In this document: positions 29,088 to 36,029 of the stretch, in pieces | How the letters are laid out: every line of letters starts with the position of its first letter | Numbering within the stretch: the first letter of the stretch is position 1 | Source: Gammaproteobacteria bacterium | GTDB lineage: Bacteria > Pseudomonadota > Gammaproteobacteria > Chromatiales > Chromatiaceae | NCBI GenBank assembly: GCA_025458675.1 | Contig: JALORY010000003.1 | Coordinates: 1-44,593, forward strand | DNA length: 44,593 nucleotides | Direction of reading: 5' to 3' | The notes under the pieces: generated by a model | The model's input: the letters and a program-made list of their open reading frames with translations, nothing else | Told to the model about the DNA's origin: nothing | Database searches by the model: none | Made by a program: the position numbers and the translations under genes

Positions 29088-29225
29088 CTAGCTCTGCGGG
29101 CCCTGGCCGGACTTCCTGATGAACCAGACGATGAAAAAGATCGCCATCAGGATGACGAAGGCGATGACGAAGGCGGACAGCTGGCCCACCCAGTCGCTCA
29201 TCAGTTCTGCAAACAACTCCTTCAC
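29088..29225 (-). CDS. DUF3149-like small membrane protein, 45 residues
   Basis: A GTG at 29225 opens MKELFAELMSDWVGQLSAFV, and a single membrane helix (about 15-36, VIAFVILMAIFFIVWFI) is followed by a short basic/polar tail ending GQGPQS. GGGGAGGA lies six bases upstream. The arrangement, a short 'KELF' amphipathic start, one helix and a small tail, matches DUF3149. Function is unknown. The start and stop were read by hand because the gene is short. Confidence 0.7.
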   Translation of the reverse strand: MKELFAELMSDWVGQLSAFVIAFVILMAIFFIVWFIRKSGQGPQS

Positions 29226-29325
29226 TGTTTTCCTCCCCCGTTGGTGCTGGATCGAGCGGCGCCAACGCTAGACCTGCGCCGTGCACGGCACAAGCCCGTC
29301 CGCGCCGGCGTCGCCCTCCCGAAGC

Positions 29326-29778
29326 TCAGCCCGCGAGCGCTTCCGCCGCACGGTACTGGCGCTGCGACTCGGTATCGGCGGCGCCCTCGCCGGTCTCGAT
29401 CATCGCGCAGTTGCGCGCCATGCGGCCCTGCATCGCCGCCTTCCAGGCGGGGTTGCCCTTGCCGGCGAACTGCTCGGGTGGGGCGAGGGCGGCGGCGAGG
29501 GTCGCGGCGACGAAGTGCTCGGCCTGCTCTGCCCAGTTCGCGTCCTGGCCGCAGGCGGTGTAGGTCGCAGTCGAGATCGCCTTGGCGGTCTTGTAGGCAT
29601 CGCCGATGGCCTGCTCGGACGCGCCGGTGGCGGTCGCGTCCTGGAGGGCGCGCAGGAGTCGGGCGTCCTTCGTGAGGTCGGCGACGCTCGCGGCGAAACG
29701 GAGGCCGAGCGCCTGCTGTTGAGCGGGGCTCATCGCGTCGATGGCCTTGCGAAGTTCACTGTCGTTGGTGATGGGCAT
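29326..29778 (-). CDS. Hypothetical protein, 150 residues
   Basis: I do not recognise it. The sequence is all-helical by eye and Ala-rich, with no signal peptide or membrane helix (MPITNDSELRKAIDAMSPAQQQALGLRFAAS). It contains two Cys residues (TACGQDANW and ARNCAMIE). The start at 29778 follows a usable GAGCGAGA. It is in tandem with the DUF1820 gene upstream (29896-30222) with 117 bases between. Confidence 0.6.
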   Translation of the reverse strand: MPITNDSELRKAIDAMSPAQQQALGLRFAASVADLTKDARLLRALQDATATGASEQAIGDAYKTAKAISTATYTACGQDANWAEQAEHFVAATLAAALAPPEQFAGKGNPAWKAAMQGRMARNCAMIETGEGAADTESQRQYRAAEALAG

Positions 29779-29895
29779 GGGTCTCGCTCCGTGACTGGGT
29801 GGGGCACGCCGGGATCGGCAACGCGGAATATTAGCCAGCGCTGATTCGCCAGTCGGATGACATTCGTCAATCCCGCCGCCCGGCGACCGACGCCC

Positions 29896-30222
29896 CTAGT
29901 CCCGCTCGCCGCCCCGCCCGGGGGTGTAGATGGGAAAGGGCGTCACGTTGGAGCCCGCCTCGATGTCCAGGATCTTGCTCTGCCCCCGCTTCTCGACCTC
30001 GTCGATGCGGATCACCGCGTGGATCGGGACGAGCGCCCGGGCGACGCCCCCGAACTCGCTCTTGAGCTTCTCCTCCGCGGGGTCGATCACGACCGAGCTG
30101 TGCTCGCCGAACAGGATCCCCCGGACTTCGACGAAGCCGTAGATCTCCGCCTGCTGCACCTCCTCGGCGTAGAGGACGTAGACCTTGCCCTGACTGACGA
30201 AGGTGACACGGTAGATGTGCAT
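29896..30222 (-). CDS. DUF1820 family protein
   Basis: The product has 108 residues. MHIYRVTFVSQGKVYVLYAEEV, then IYGFVEVRGILFGEHSSVVIDPAEEKLKSEF and IPxHAVIRIDEVEK-type text (VPIHAVIRIDEVEK) are the DUF1820 family signature. These are small soluble proteins found almost only in gammaproteobacteria and some relatives, of unknown role. The ATG at 30222 begins the conserved part; upstream in-frame sequence is low complexity. It diverges from hisI. Confidence 0.88.
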   Translation of the reverse strand: MHIYRVTFVSQGKVYVLYAEEVQQAEIYGFVEVRGILFGEHSSVVIDPAEEKLKSEFGGVARALVPIHAVIRIDEVEKRGQSKILDIEAGSNVTPFPIYTPGRGGERD

Positions 30223-30294
30223 GGCGGACGGTTGGTCGGGAGACGCCCGGATTCTACCCGCCGGCCGCGGGCCGGGTCGCCCGGGACGCTGCGG

Positions 30295-30300
30295 TATGAT
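30295..30300 (+). promoter_or_regulatory. Candidate -10 box of hisI
   Basis: TATGAT, 29 bases before the hisI ATG chosen here, lies in the context GGTATGATCGTCGCC, nearly identical to the tatA box. No clear -35. Confidence 0.35.
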
Positions 30301-30329
30301 CGTCGCCGGGCATGGGTGCGGAGCGTGCG

Positions 30330-30764
30330 ATGTCGTCTCTGAAGCAGACCGAGCGGTGGCCGACCGGGCGAGGCCTGCCGCTCGCCGAGGTGCTGGAGGG
30401 GCTGCCATGGAACGCCGACGGGCTGCTGCCCGCGATCGCGCAGCAGCACGACACCGGCGAGGTGCTCATGCTCGCCTGGATGAACCGCGAGTCGCTGGAC
30501 GAGACGCTGCGCACCGGGCGCGTCTGCTACTGGTCGCGGTCGCGCCGCCGGCTCTGGCGCAAGGGCGAGTCGTCCGGCCAGGTGCAGCGCCTCGTCGAGA
30601 TGCGCTTCGACTGCGACGGCGACACCGTGCTGCTCAAGGTCGACCAGACCGGGCCCGCGTGCCACACGGGGCGGCGCGACTGCTTCTACAACCGGGTCGA
30701 GGGCGACCGCGTGGTGGTCGACCGCGCGCCGCTCATCGATCCGGACGCGCTCTACGGCGCCTGA
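30330..30764 (+). CDS. hisI: Phosphoribosyl-AMP cyclohydrolase
   Basis: The product is about 144 residues (150 if the upstream ATG at 30312 is used). It opens the adenine ring of PR-AMP in the third step of histidine synthesis, with Zn2+ and Mg2+. Seen: LMLAWMNRESL, VCYWSRSRRRLWRKGESSG, the DCDGD metal motif, and PACHTGRRDCFY with the zinc cysteines. ATG 30330 was preferred because GGAG lies six bases upstream. It is far from hisE and hisBHAF, and next to gloB with a six-base gap. Confidence 0.94.
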   Translation: MSSLKQTERWPTGRGLPLAEVLEGLPWNADGLLPAIAQQHDTGEVLMLAWMNRESLDETLRTGRVCYWSRSRRRLWRKGESSGQVQRLVEMRFDCDGDTVLLKVDQTGPACHTGRRDCFYNRVEGDRVVVDRAPLIDPDALYGA

Positions 30765-30770
30765 GCCGCC

Positions 30771-31550
30771 GTGCTAGCGATCGAGCCCATTCGCGCCTTC
30801 GACGACAACTACATCTGGCTGCTGCGCCAGCCGGGGGCGACGGCGTGCGCGGTGGTGGACCCGGGGGACGAGGACCCCGTGCTCGAGCGGCTGGCGGCGG
30901 ACCGGCTCTTCCTCGCCGCGATCCTCGTCACGCACAAGCACGGCGACCACGTCGGCGGGGTGGCCGCGCTCAAGGGCCGGTTTCCGGACGCCGTGGTGTA
31001 CGGGCCGGCGGGCGAGCCCATTCCGCGGCGCGACGTCGCGGTCCGCGACGGCGACCTCGTCGACGTCGCCGCGCTGGGCGCGCGCTTTGCCGTGCTCGGG
31101 GTGCCTGGCCACACCGAGGACCACGTCGCCTATCTGACCGACGGCGCGCTCTTCTGCGGCGACACCCTGTTCGCCGCCGGCTGCGGCCGGGTCTTCAGCG
31201 GGACCTTCGAGCAGCTGCACGCCTCGCTGCAGCGCCTCGCCATTCTGCCGGAGGAGACCGCGGTGTACTGCGCGCACGAGTACACCGAGGCCAACCTCGG
31301 TTTCGCCGAGTGGGTCGAGCCCTCGAGCGCCGCGATCCAGGCGCGGCTCGCCGAGGTGCGCGCCCTGCGGGAGCGCGACGCACCGACCGTGCCGAGCCGC
31401 ATCGGCATCGAGCGCGCCACGAACCCCTTCCTGCGCGTGGCCGAGCCCGCCGTCGTCGCGGCGGCGGAGCGCTGGGCCGGCCACCGCCTCGGCGACGGGG
31501 CGAGGGTGTTCCGCGCGCTGCGCACCTGGAAGGATCGCGACTACGACTGA
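30771..31550 (+). CDS. gloB: Hydroxyacylglutathione hydrolase (glyoxalase II)
   Basis: The product has 259 residues and is a metallo-beta-lactamase-fold enzyme hydrolysing S-lactoylglutathione to lactate and glutathione, the last step of methylglyoxal removal. The metal motif THKHGDH is at 54-60 (H55, H57, D59, H60), followed by VPGHTEDHVAY, FCGDTLFAAGCGR and CAHEYTEANLGFAEW. The C-terminal helical domain includes ATNPFLR and RALRTWKDRD. The GTG start is six bases after hisI and the next gene is 25 bases on, so hisI-gloB-DHOase may form one transcript. Confidence 0.95.
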   Translation: MLAIEPIRAFDDNYIWLLRQPGATACAVVDPGDEDPVLERLAADRLFLAAILVTHKHGDHVGGVAALKGRFPDAVVYGPAGEPIPRRDVAVRDGDLVDVAALGARFAVLGVPGHTEDHVAYLTDGALFCGDTLFAAGCGRVFSGTFEQLHASLQRLAILPEETAVYCAHEYTEANLGFAEWVEPSSAAIQARLAEVRALRERDAPTVPSRIGIERATNPFLRVAEPAVVAAAERWAGHRLGDGARVFRALRTWKDRDYD

Positions 31551-31575
31551 GCCTCAACCACCCCGGGGAGCCGCC

Positions 31576-32907
31576 ATGGCGACACTGATCAGGAACGCCC
31601 AACTCGTCGACGACGGAAGGATCAGCGCGGGCGATCTGCTCGTCGAAGGCGATCGCATCGCCCGGATCGGGCCGGATCTCGCCGCACCCGCCGGGGCGGT
31701 CGTGCTCGACGCGGCGGGCCGCTTCCTGCTGCCCGGCATGATCGACGACCAGGTTCACTTCCGCGAGCCGGGGCTCACCCACAAGGGCGACGTCGCAACC
31801 GAGTCGCGGGCCGCGGTGGCGGGCGGCATCACGACGTTCATGGACATGCCGAACACCAAGCCGCAGACCGTGACGCTCGAGGCGCTCGAGGCGAAGCACG
31901 CCGCGGTGGCGGGACGCGCCTGGGCGAACTACTCCTTCTACCTCGGCGCGACGAACGACAACATCGACGAGATCCGTCGCCTCGCCCCGACGCAGTGCTG
32001 CGGCATCAAGGTCTTCATGGGCGCGTCCACCGGCAACATGCTGGTCGACGACCCCGCCGTCCTCGAGGTGCTGTTCCGCGACGCGCCGACGCTCCTCGCC
32101 GCGCACTGCGAGGACACGCCGACCATCAAGGCGGCCGAGGACGCGATGCGCCGGCAGTACGGGACCGCGATCCCGATCACGCTGCACCCGCAGATCCGCG
32201 GCGTCGAGGCGTGCTGGAAGTCGTCGTCGTTCGCGGTCGATCTGGCACGACGGCTCGGCACCCGGCTTCACGTGCTGCACCTCACCACGGCGCGCGAGAT
32301 GGCGCTGTTCGAGCCGGGGCCGCCGGACGCGAAGCGCATCACGGCCGAGGTCTGCATCCACCACCTCTGCATGGACGAGCGGGACTACGAGTCGCGCGGG
32401 GCGCTGGTCAAGTGCAACCCGGCAATCAAGACGCGGGCCGACCGCGATGCCCTGCGAGCCGCCCTGCGCGAGGGCCGGCTCGACGTGATCGGCACCGATC
32501 ACGCACCGCACACGCTCGAGGAGAAGGGCGGGGACTACTTCACGGCGCCCTCGGGCCTGCCGCTCGTGCAGCACGCCCTGCCGATGCTGCTCGAGCTGGT
32601 GCTCGACGGCCACCTGTCGCTGGAGCTCGCGGTCGAGAAGTTCGCCCACGCGCCGGCGCGCCTGTTCGGGATCGTCGAGCGGGGCTATCTGCGCGAGGGC
32701 TGGTTCGCCGATCTCGTGCTGGTCGACCTCGACGCCGGCGGTCAGGTGCGGCGCGAGGACGTGCTGTACAAGTGCGGCTGGTCGCCCATCGAGGGGCAGC
32801 GGCTGCGCTCGCGCGTCGACGCCACCTTCGTCAACGGCCGGCTGGTCTACGCGGACGGCCGCGTGGTCGGCGAGCCCGCGGGCCGGCGCCTCGCCTTCGC
32901 GCGCTAG
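31576..32907 (+). CDS. pyrC: Dihydroorotase (class I-like, QxH variant)
   Basis: The product has 443 residues of the amidohydrolase superfamily. PGMIDDQVHFREPGL at 53-67 corresponds to the HxH metal motif, but the first His is Gln59. CGIKVFMGAST holds the expected carboxylated Lys, LLAAHCED and LHVLHLTTA hold the other metal histidines, and IGTDHAPHTLEEK the catalytic Asp. The C-terminus has LYKCGWSPIEGQ. The DDQVH form recurs in a subset of bacterial dihydroorotases as far as I recall, so the protein is probably active; a hydantoinase-type relative is the alternative. SD-like GGGGAG precedes the ATG. Confidence 0.87.
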   Translation: MATLIRNAQLVDDGRISAGDLLVEGDRIARIGPDLAAPAGAVVLDAAGRFLLPGMIDDQVHFREPGLTHKGDVATESRAAVAGGITTFMDMPNTKPQTVTLEALEAKHAAVAGRAWANYSFYLGATNDNIDEIRRLAPTQCCGIKVFMGASTGNMLVDDPAVLEVLFRDAPTLLAAHCEDTPTIKAAEDAMRRQYGTAIPITLHPQIRGVEACWKSSSFAVDLARRLGTRLHVLHLTTAREMALFEPGPPDAKRITAEVCIHHLCMDERDYESRGALVKCNPAIKTRADRDALRAALREGRLDVIGTDHAPHTLEEKGGDYFTAPSGLPLVQHALPMLLELVLDGHLSLELAVEKFAHAPARLFGIVERGYLREGWFADLVLVDLDAGGQVRREDVLYKCGWSPIEGQRLRSRVDATFVNGRLVYADGRVVGEPAGRRLAFAR

Positions 32908-32916
32908 GGCGACCGC

Positions 32917-33768
32917 TCAGGATTCGGCGACGGCACCCTTGTCGACGCCTTCGTAGGCGCGCACCCGGTAACGCGCGCCGGGGTGCTCCGCCGCGAGCCG
33001 CCGCGCGACGTGCGCGGCGAGCTGCTCCACCGTCGAATCGCAGTCGACGAGGTAGCAGCGCTCCGCCGGCAGCTCGAGCTCGAAGGCCCCCTGCGCCGCG
33101 ACATAGCGGAAGCAGTGCAGGGTCTGGCCCGCCTCGTCGCGGGTCGCCGCGAGATCGCCGCGCGTGCCGATATAGACGTCGTGCCAGCGCGCCGCCCACT
33201 CCGCTTCGAGCTCCGGCGCGCGGGCGCCGTCGCGCAGGATCTCGATGCGCGAGCGGTGGCCGTGAGCGATGCGCTGGCAGTTGCCGACGTGCTGCCGGAG
33301 CCCGTGGCTGTAGCGGTAGTGCGCGCCGGCGCTCTCCTCGTTGCGGAGCCGGACGTGGACGTCGCGCACGTTCTCGGGCAGCGCGGGCCGCAGTGCGTCC
33401 TCGATGGCCGCGGCCACGGTGTGCGCCGTGACGGCGTCGGCGTCGACGAAGCAGAGCGCATCGGCAGGACCCTCGTGCGCCACCCACCGGCCGGCGTCGT
33501 AGGGGAAGCGCAGGCGCAGCCGTTCCGCGCGCGGCGCCACGGCGAGCCCCGGGTGGCGGACCGGAACGAGCAGCTTGTGGTCGAAGGCGGCGTCGACGAT
33601 CCGCTTCACCGTGCGTTTCACGTCGGCGAAGTCCAGCACCATGCCCTGGCGGTCGAGGTCGCCGCCGAGCTCGACGTCGCACAGCCAGCTCTCGCCCAGC
33701 AGTCCGCGCTGCGCGTCGAGGAGCGCGCAGTCGACGATGGTCAGGCGATCGACGAACAGACGGTTCAT
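32917..33768 (-). CDS. Double-domain 6-pyruvoyl tetrahydropterin synthase-like protein
   Basis: The product has 283 residues, twice the QueD/PTPS length (about 120). The N-terminal half has GMVLDFADVK (42-51) and FDHKLL (62-67) of the PTPS fold but GES in place of the HxH zinc motif. The C-terminal half has YRYSHG and NCQRIAHGHRSRIEI (HGH at 169-171), the zinc-site text, but lacks a GMVxDF segment. The two halves therefore look complementary. Family members make 6-carboxytetrahydropterin for queuosine (QueD) or related pterins. It converges with the dihydroorotase (9 bases). No other que gene is visible, so the pathway is not clear. Confidence 0.82.
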   Translation of the reverse strand: MNRLFVDRLTIVDCALLDAQRGLLGESWLCDVELGGDLDRQGMVLDFADVKRTVKRIVDAAFDHKLLVPVRHPGLAVAPRAERLRLRFPYDAGRWVAHEGPADALCFVDADAVTAHTVAAAIEDALRPALPENVRDVHVRLRNEESAGAHYRYSHGLRQHVGNCQRIAHGHRSRIEILRDGARAPELEAEWAARWHDVYIGTRGDLAATRDEAGQTLHCFRYVAAQGAFELELPAERCYLVDCDSTVEQLAAHVARRLAAEHPGARYRVRAYEGVDKGAVAES

Positions 33769-33849
33769 GGGCGGCACATGATTCCACACGGCGCGGCCCG
33801 GCGCATCGGCTACCCTTTGGCTGGGAAGGCGGCTGCGGAGGCGAGCGCG

Positions 33850-34269
33850 ATGAGGGTCCACACCGGCTGTTGCTTCGCCGCCGCCGCGCTGCTCGCCGGC
33901 TGCGGCTTCTACGAGAAACCGTCGGCGGCCGACGCCGCCGAGGCCGTGGAGTCCTTCCTCGCGGCGGCCTACGCCCGCGACTGCGGCGGGCGCGTCGAGG
34001 TGCGCCGCCTCACGGTCAGCCGGGTGGGCGAATACCGGGCCGATTACGACGGCTTCCCGGTGTTCGCCGCGGTCGAGCTGGGCTGCGCGGACGGCACCGC
34101 GCTGCCGCACCTGGCGGCGCGGAGCGGCCGCGACGACGTCGTCGCGGTCGTCAAGCGCGCGCCGCCGCTGATGAGGCTGACGGCCTTTCTGCCGCCGCGC
34201 CTGCGCACCGAGCGCGAGCGAGACGAGACGCGCGTCGAGGCGGCCGAGACGCGGGGCATGCCGCGTTGA
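33850..34269 (+). CDS. Small putative lipoprotein
   Basis: The product has 139 residues. The signal peptide ends in the lipobox LLAGC (about residues 15-19), with MRVHTGCCFAAAALLAGCGF, so it should be an acylated, probably outer-membrane-facing protein. The mature part contains a second Cys pair (DCGGRVEVRR and LGCADG), strand-rich text (YRADYDGFPVFAAVEL) and a basic C-terminus. The function is unknown. The SD GGAGG lies eight bases before the ATG. Confidence 0.7.
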   Translation: MRVHTGCCFAAAALLAGCGFYEKPSAADAAEAVESFLAAAYARDCGGRVEVRRLTVSRVGEYRADYDGFPVFAAVELGCADGTALPHLAARSGRDDVVAVVKRAPPLMRLTAFLPPRLRTERERDETRVEAAETRGMPR

Positions 34270-34356
34270 GGCGTCCCGCGCGCGACAGTTGACCGCGCGC
34301 GGCGAACGCGTTCCCATTGGGCTCGCCCGTCACGGGCGCCACCGCAGAGGAGCGAC

Positions 34357-34524
34357 ATGCCCCCGACCCTTCCGCCCTGGTACCTCGTAGATCAGGACGA
34401 CGAGCGCGACTCCGTGACCATGCCGCTGCGGCAGTTCGAGGAGCTGATCGACGACCTGCGCGGCCTCGCGTTCATGCTCGAGGAGCCCGCCAAGCCGGCT
34501 GCCGGTCGCCCCGACGAGGGCTGA
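34357..34524 (+). CDS. 55-residue acidic small protein
   Basis: An AGAGGAG lies four to five bases before the ATG. The product begins MPPTLPPWYLVDQDDERDSV and ends with an acidic Pro/Gly tail; in the middle a helix (LRQFEELIDDLRGLAFMLEE) is well formed. No membrane helix. It could be a small partner or antitoxin-like protein; nothing identifies it. The strong ribosome site is the main support. Confidence 0.5.
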   Translation: MPPTLPPWYLVDQDDERDSVTMPLRQFEELIDDLRGLAFMLEEPAKPAAGRPDEG

Positions 34525-34584
34525 CCCGGTCCCGGAGCCTGCGATCGTCGTCGCGCTCCTCGACATCTTCGCTGGGGGCAACGC

Positions 34585-35013
34585 GTGAGCAGGCGGTGCG
34601 CGGCGCTGGCCCTCGCGATCGCGTTGGCCGTCGGCCCTGCGGCCGGCCAGGACGACGGGCCGCGTTACGAAGTCCGGCCCGTGGGCTGGGTGAGGAAGGA
34701 AGGCGGGCGCACGTTCATCGACGTCGACCCCCGTTACCAGCCGGCGCTGCTCGGCGTCGACGGGCTCGATGGCGTCTGGGTGCTGTACTGGTTCGACCGC
34801 AACGACACCCCCGCGGGCCGCGCGGTCCTGCAGGTACACCCGCGCAACGACCCGCAGAACCCGCTGCGCGGGGTCTTCGCGACGCGCTCCCCGTTCCGCC
34901 CCAACCTGATCGCGCTGAGCCGCTGCCGGGTGATCGCGGTGCGCGACAACGTGATCGAGATCGACGACATCGACGCCTACGCCGACACGCCGGTGCTCGA
35001 CATCAAGCCCTGA
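34585..35013 (+). CDS. Exported TrmO/TsaA-like (UPF0066) domain protein
   Basis: The product has 142 residues. The N-terminal 21 residues (MSRRCAALALAIALAVGPAAG) look like a Sec signal peptide. The rest is a complete-looking TsaA/TrmO beta-barrel domain: YEVRPVGWVRKEGG, VDGLDGVWVLYWFDRND, HPRNDPQNPLRGVFATRSPFRPN and IDAYADTPVLDIKP. In E. coli TrmO methylates t6A37 of tRNA in the cytoplasm with SAM. Export of such a domain would rule that out, so the function may be different. It stops just after the IKP motif, where longer TrmO proteins go on. The GTG start at 34585 has GGGGG upstream. Confidence 0.78.
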   Translation: MSRRCAALALAIALAVGPAAGQDDGPRYEVRPVGWVRKEGGRTFIDVDPRYQPALLGVDGLDGVWVLYWFDRNDTPAGRAVLQVHPRNDPQNPLRGVFATRSPFRPNLIALSRCRVIAVRDNVIEIDDIDAYADTPVLDIKP

Positions 35014-35045
35014 CCGGCCGCCGGCCGGCACGGGCCGCCGCCCCG

Positions 35046-35717
35046 TCAGCGGACGACGAATAGCAGCACGGCGAGGAAGTGCAGCACGCTGCCCGCGAGC
35101 ACCCACAGGTGCCACACGGCGTGCATGTAGCGGATGCGCTCAAGCACGTAGAACGCGGTGCCCACGGTGTAGGCGAGGCCGCCCGCGACCAGCAGCCACA
35201 GCCCGCCGGGCGCGAGGTTGTCGACGAGCGGCCCGATCGACGCGACGACCATCCAGCCCATGCCCAGGAACAGCAGGGCGGAGACCCAGCGCGGCCGGTA
35301 CACCCAGAACGCCTCGAGCGCGATGCCGAGGAGGGCGATCGTCCAGATCACGCCGAGCAGCCACCAGCCGTTCGCGTCCCGCAGCGTCACCAGGCAGAAG
35401 GGCGTGTAGGTGCCGGCGATCAGCAGGTAGATGCCGCAGTGGTCGAGGATCTTGAGGACGTGCTTCGCCTTCGGCTGCGGCACCGCGTGGTAGAGCGTCG
35501 AGGCCGCGTACTGGAGCACCAGCGTGACGCCGTAGACGATCGCGGCGGCGAGCTTGTAGCCGTCGTGCGCGAGCACCGCGAAGGCGACCAGGACGACGAG
35601 CGCGGCGATCGCGAGCCCCGTGCCCAGACCGTGCGTGAGGCTGTTGGCGATCTCTTCGCCGAGGGTGTAACGGTGCTCGCGGCGCGAGGGGTTGGCGATG
35701 GTGGACGGATTGATCAT
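35046..35717 (-). CDS. Hemolysin III/PAQR-family membrane protein
   Basis: The product has 223 residues and seven membrane helices. Seen: EEIANSLTHGLGTGLAIAAL, STLYHAV, LKILDHCGIYLLIAGTYTP and HAVWHLWVLAGSVLHF. The Ser/His, Asp and HxxxH residues form the zinc site of PAQR receptors. The older name hemolysin III is not evidence for toxin activity; related bacterial proteins affect lipid or membrane fluidity. The ATG at 35717 was chosen (MINPSTIANPSRREHRYTLG) because the upstream nine residues add nothing. Divergent from the giant gene. Confidence 0.9.
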   Translation of the reverse strand: MINPSTIANPSRREHRYTLGEEIANSLTHGLGTGLAIAALVVLVAFAVLAHDGYKLAAAIVYGVTLVLQYAASTLYHAVPQPKAKHVLKILDHCGIYLLIAGTYTPFCLVTLRDANGWWLLGVIWTIALLGIALEAFWVYRPRWVSALLFLGMGWMVVASIGPLVDNLAPGGLWLLVAGGLAYTVGTAFYVLERIRYMHAVWHLWVLAGSVLHFLAVLLFVVR

Positions 35718-36029
35718 TCGCAATCGCTGCGGGCCAGACGGCACGAGCCTATCACCGTCGCCGGGCGACCCGCGACGCGGCCGATGGGCACGCCGCCGCG
35801 TGCACTCGCGCCACGTCGGGGGTTTGTCGCGGTTTCTTGACGCAACGCACTCGGCGCGTGGCCGCTGCGCGCCGGTCCCGAGGCCAAAAGCCTATCGTTA
35901 GTGCGGGTTTTCGGACGGCTCCTGCGCGGCGGTCCGGCAGCACGACCCGCCGCCCCGCCCGGCCTCCGAACGCACCGCTCGCTTTTCGTCACCACCGGGT
36001 CCGCCCGAGCGGACCCTTCGAGGCCACTC
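35718..36029. other. 312-bp intergenic region before the giant gene
   Basis: It separates the divergent hemolysin-III-like gene and the giant repeat gene. It holds a TTGACG hexamer at 35837-35842 without a matching -10, a small AGGC-CAAAA-GCCT hairpin at about 35881-35893, and a perfect 8-bp inverted repeat at 35997-36016 next to the giant gene's ribosome site. No other gene, tRNA or riboswitch is evident. Confidence 0.5.
35997..36016 (+). promoter_or_regulatory. 8-bp hairpin in the leader of the giant gene
   Basis: GGGTCCGC-CCGA-GCGGACCC is a perfect stem with a four-base loop. It ends four bases before the GAGG (36020-36023) that serves the ATG at 36030, so it could set ribosome access or mRNA stability. 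No T-run follows. Confidence 0.5.

Noticed and set aside
35046-35717. A pore-forming toxin role for the hemolysin-III-like gene
   Set aside because: The protein is a seven-helix PAQR-type protein with a zinc-site pattern. The family name is historical and gives no support for toxin action.
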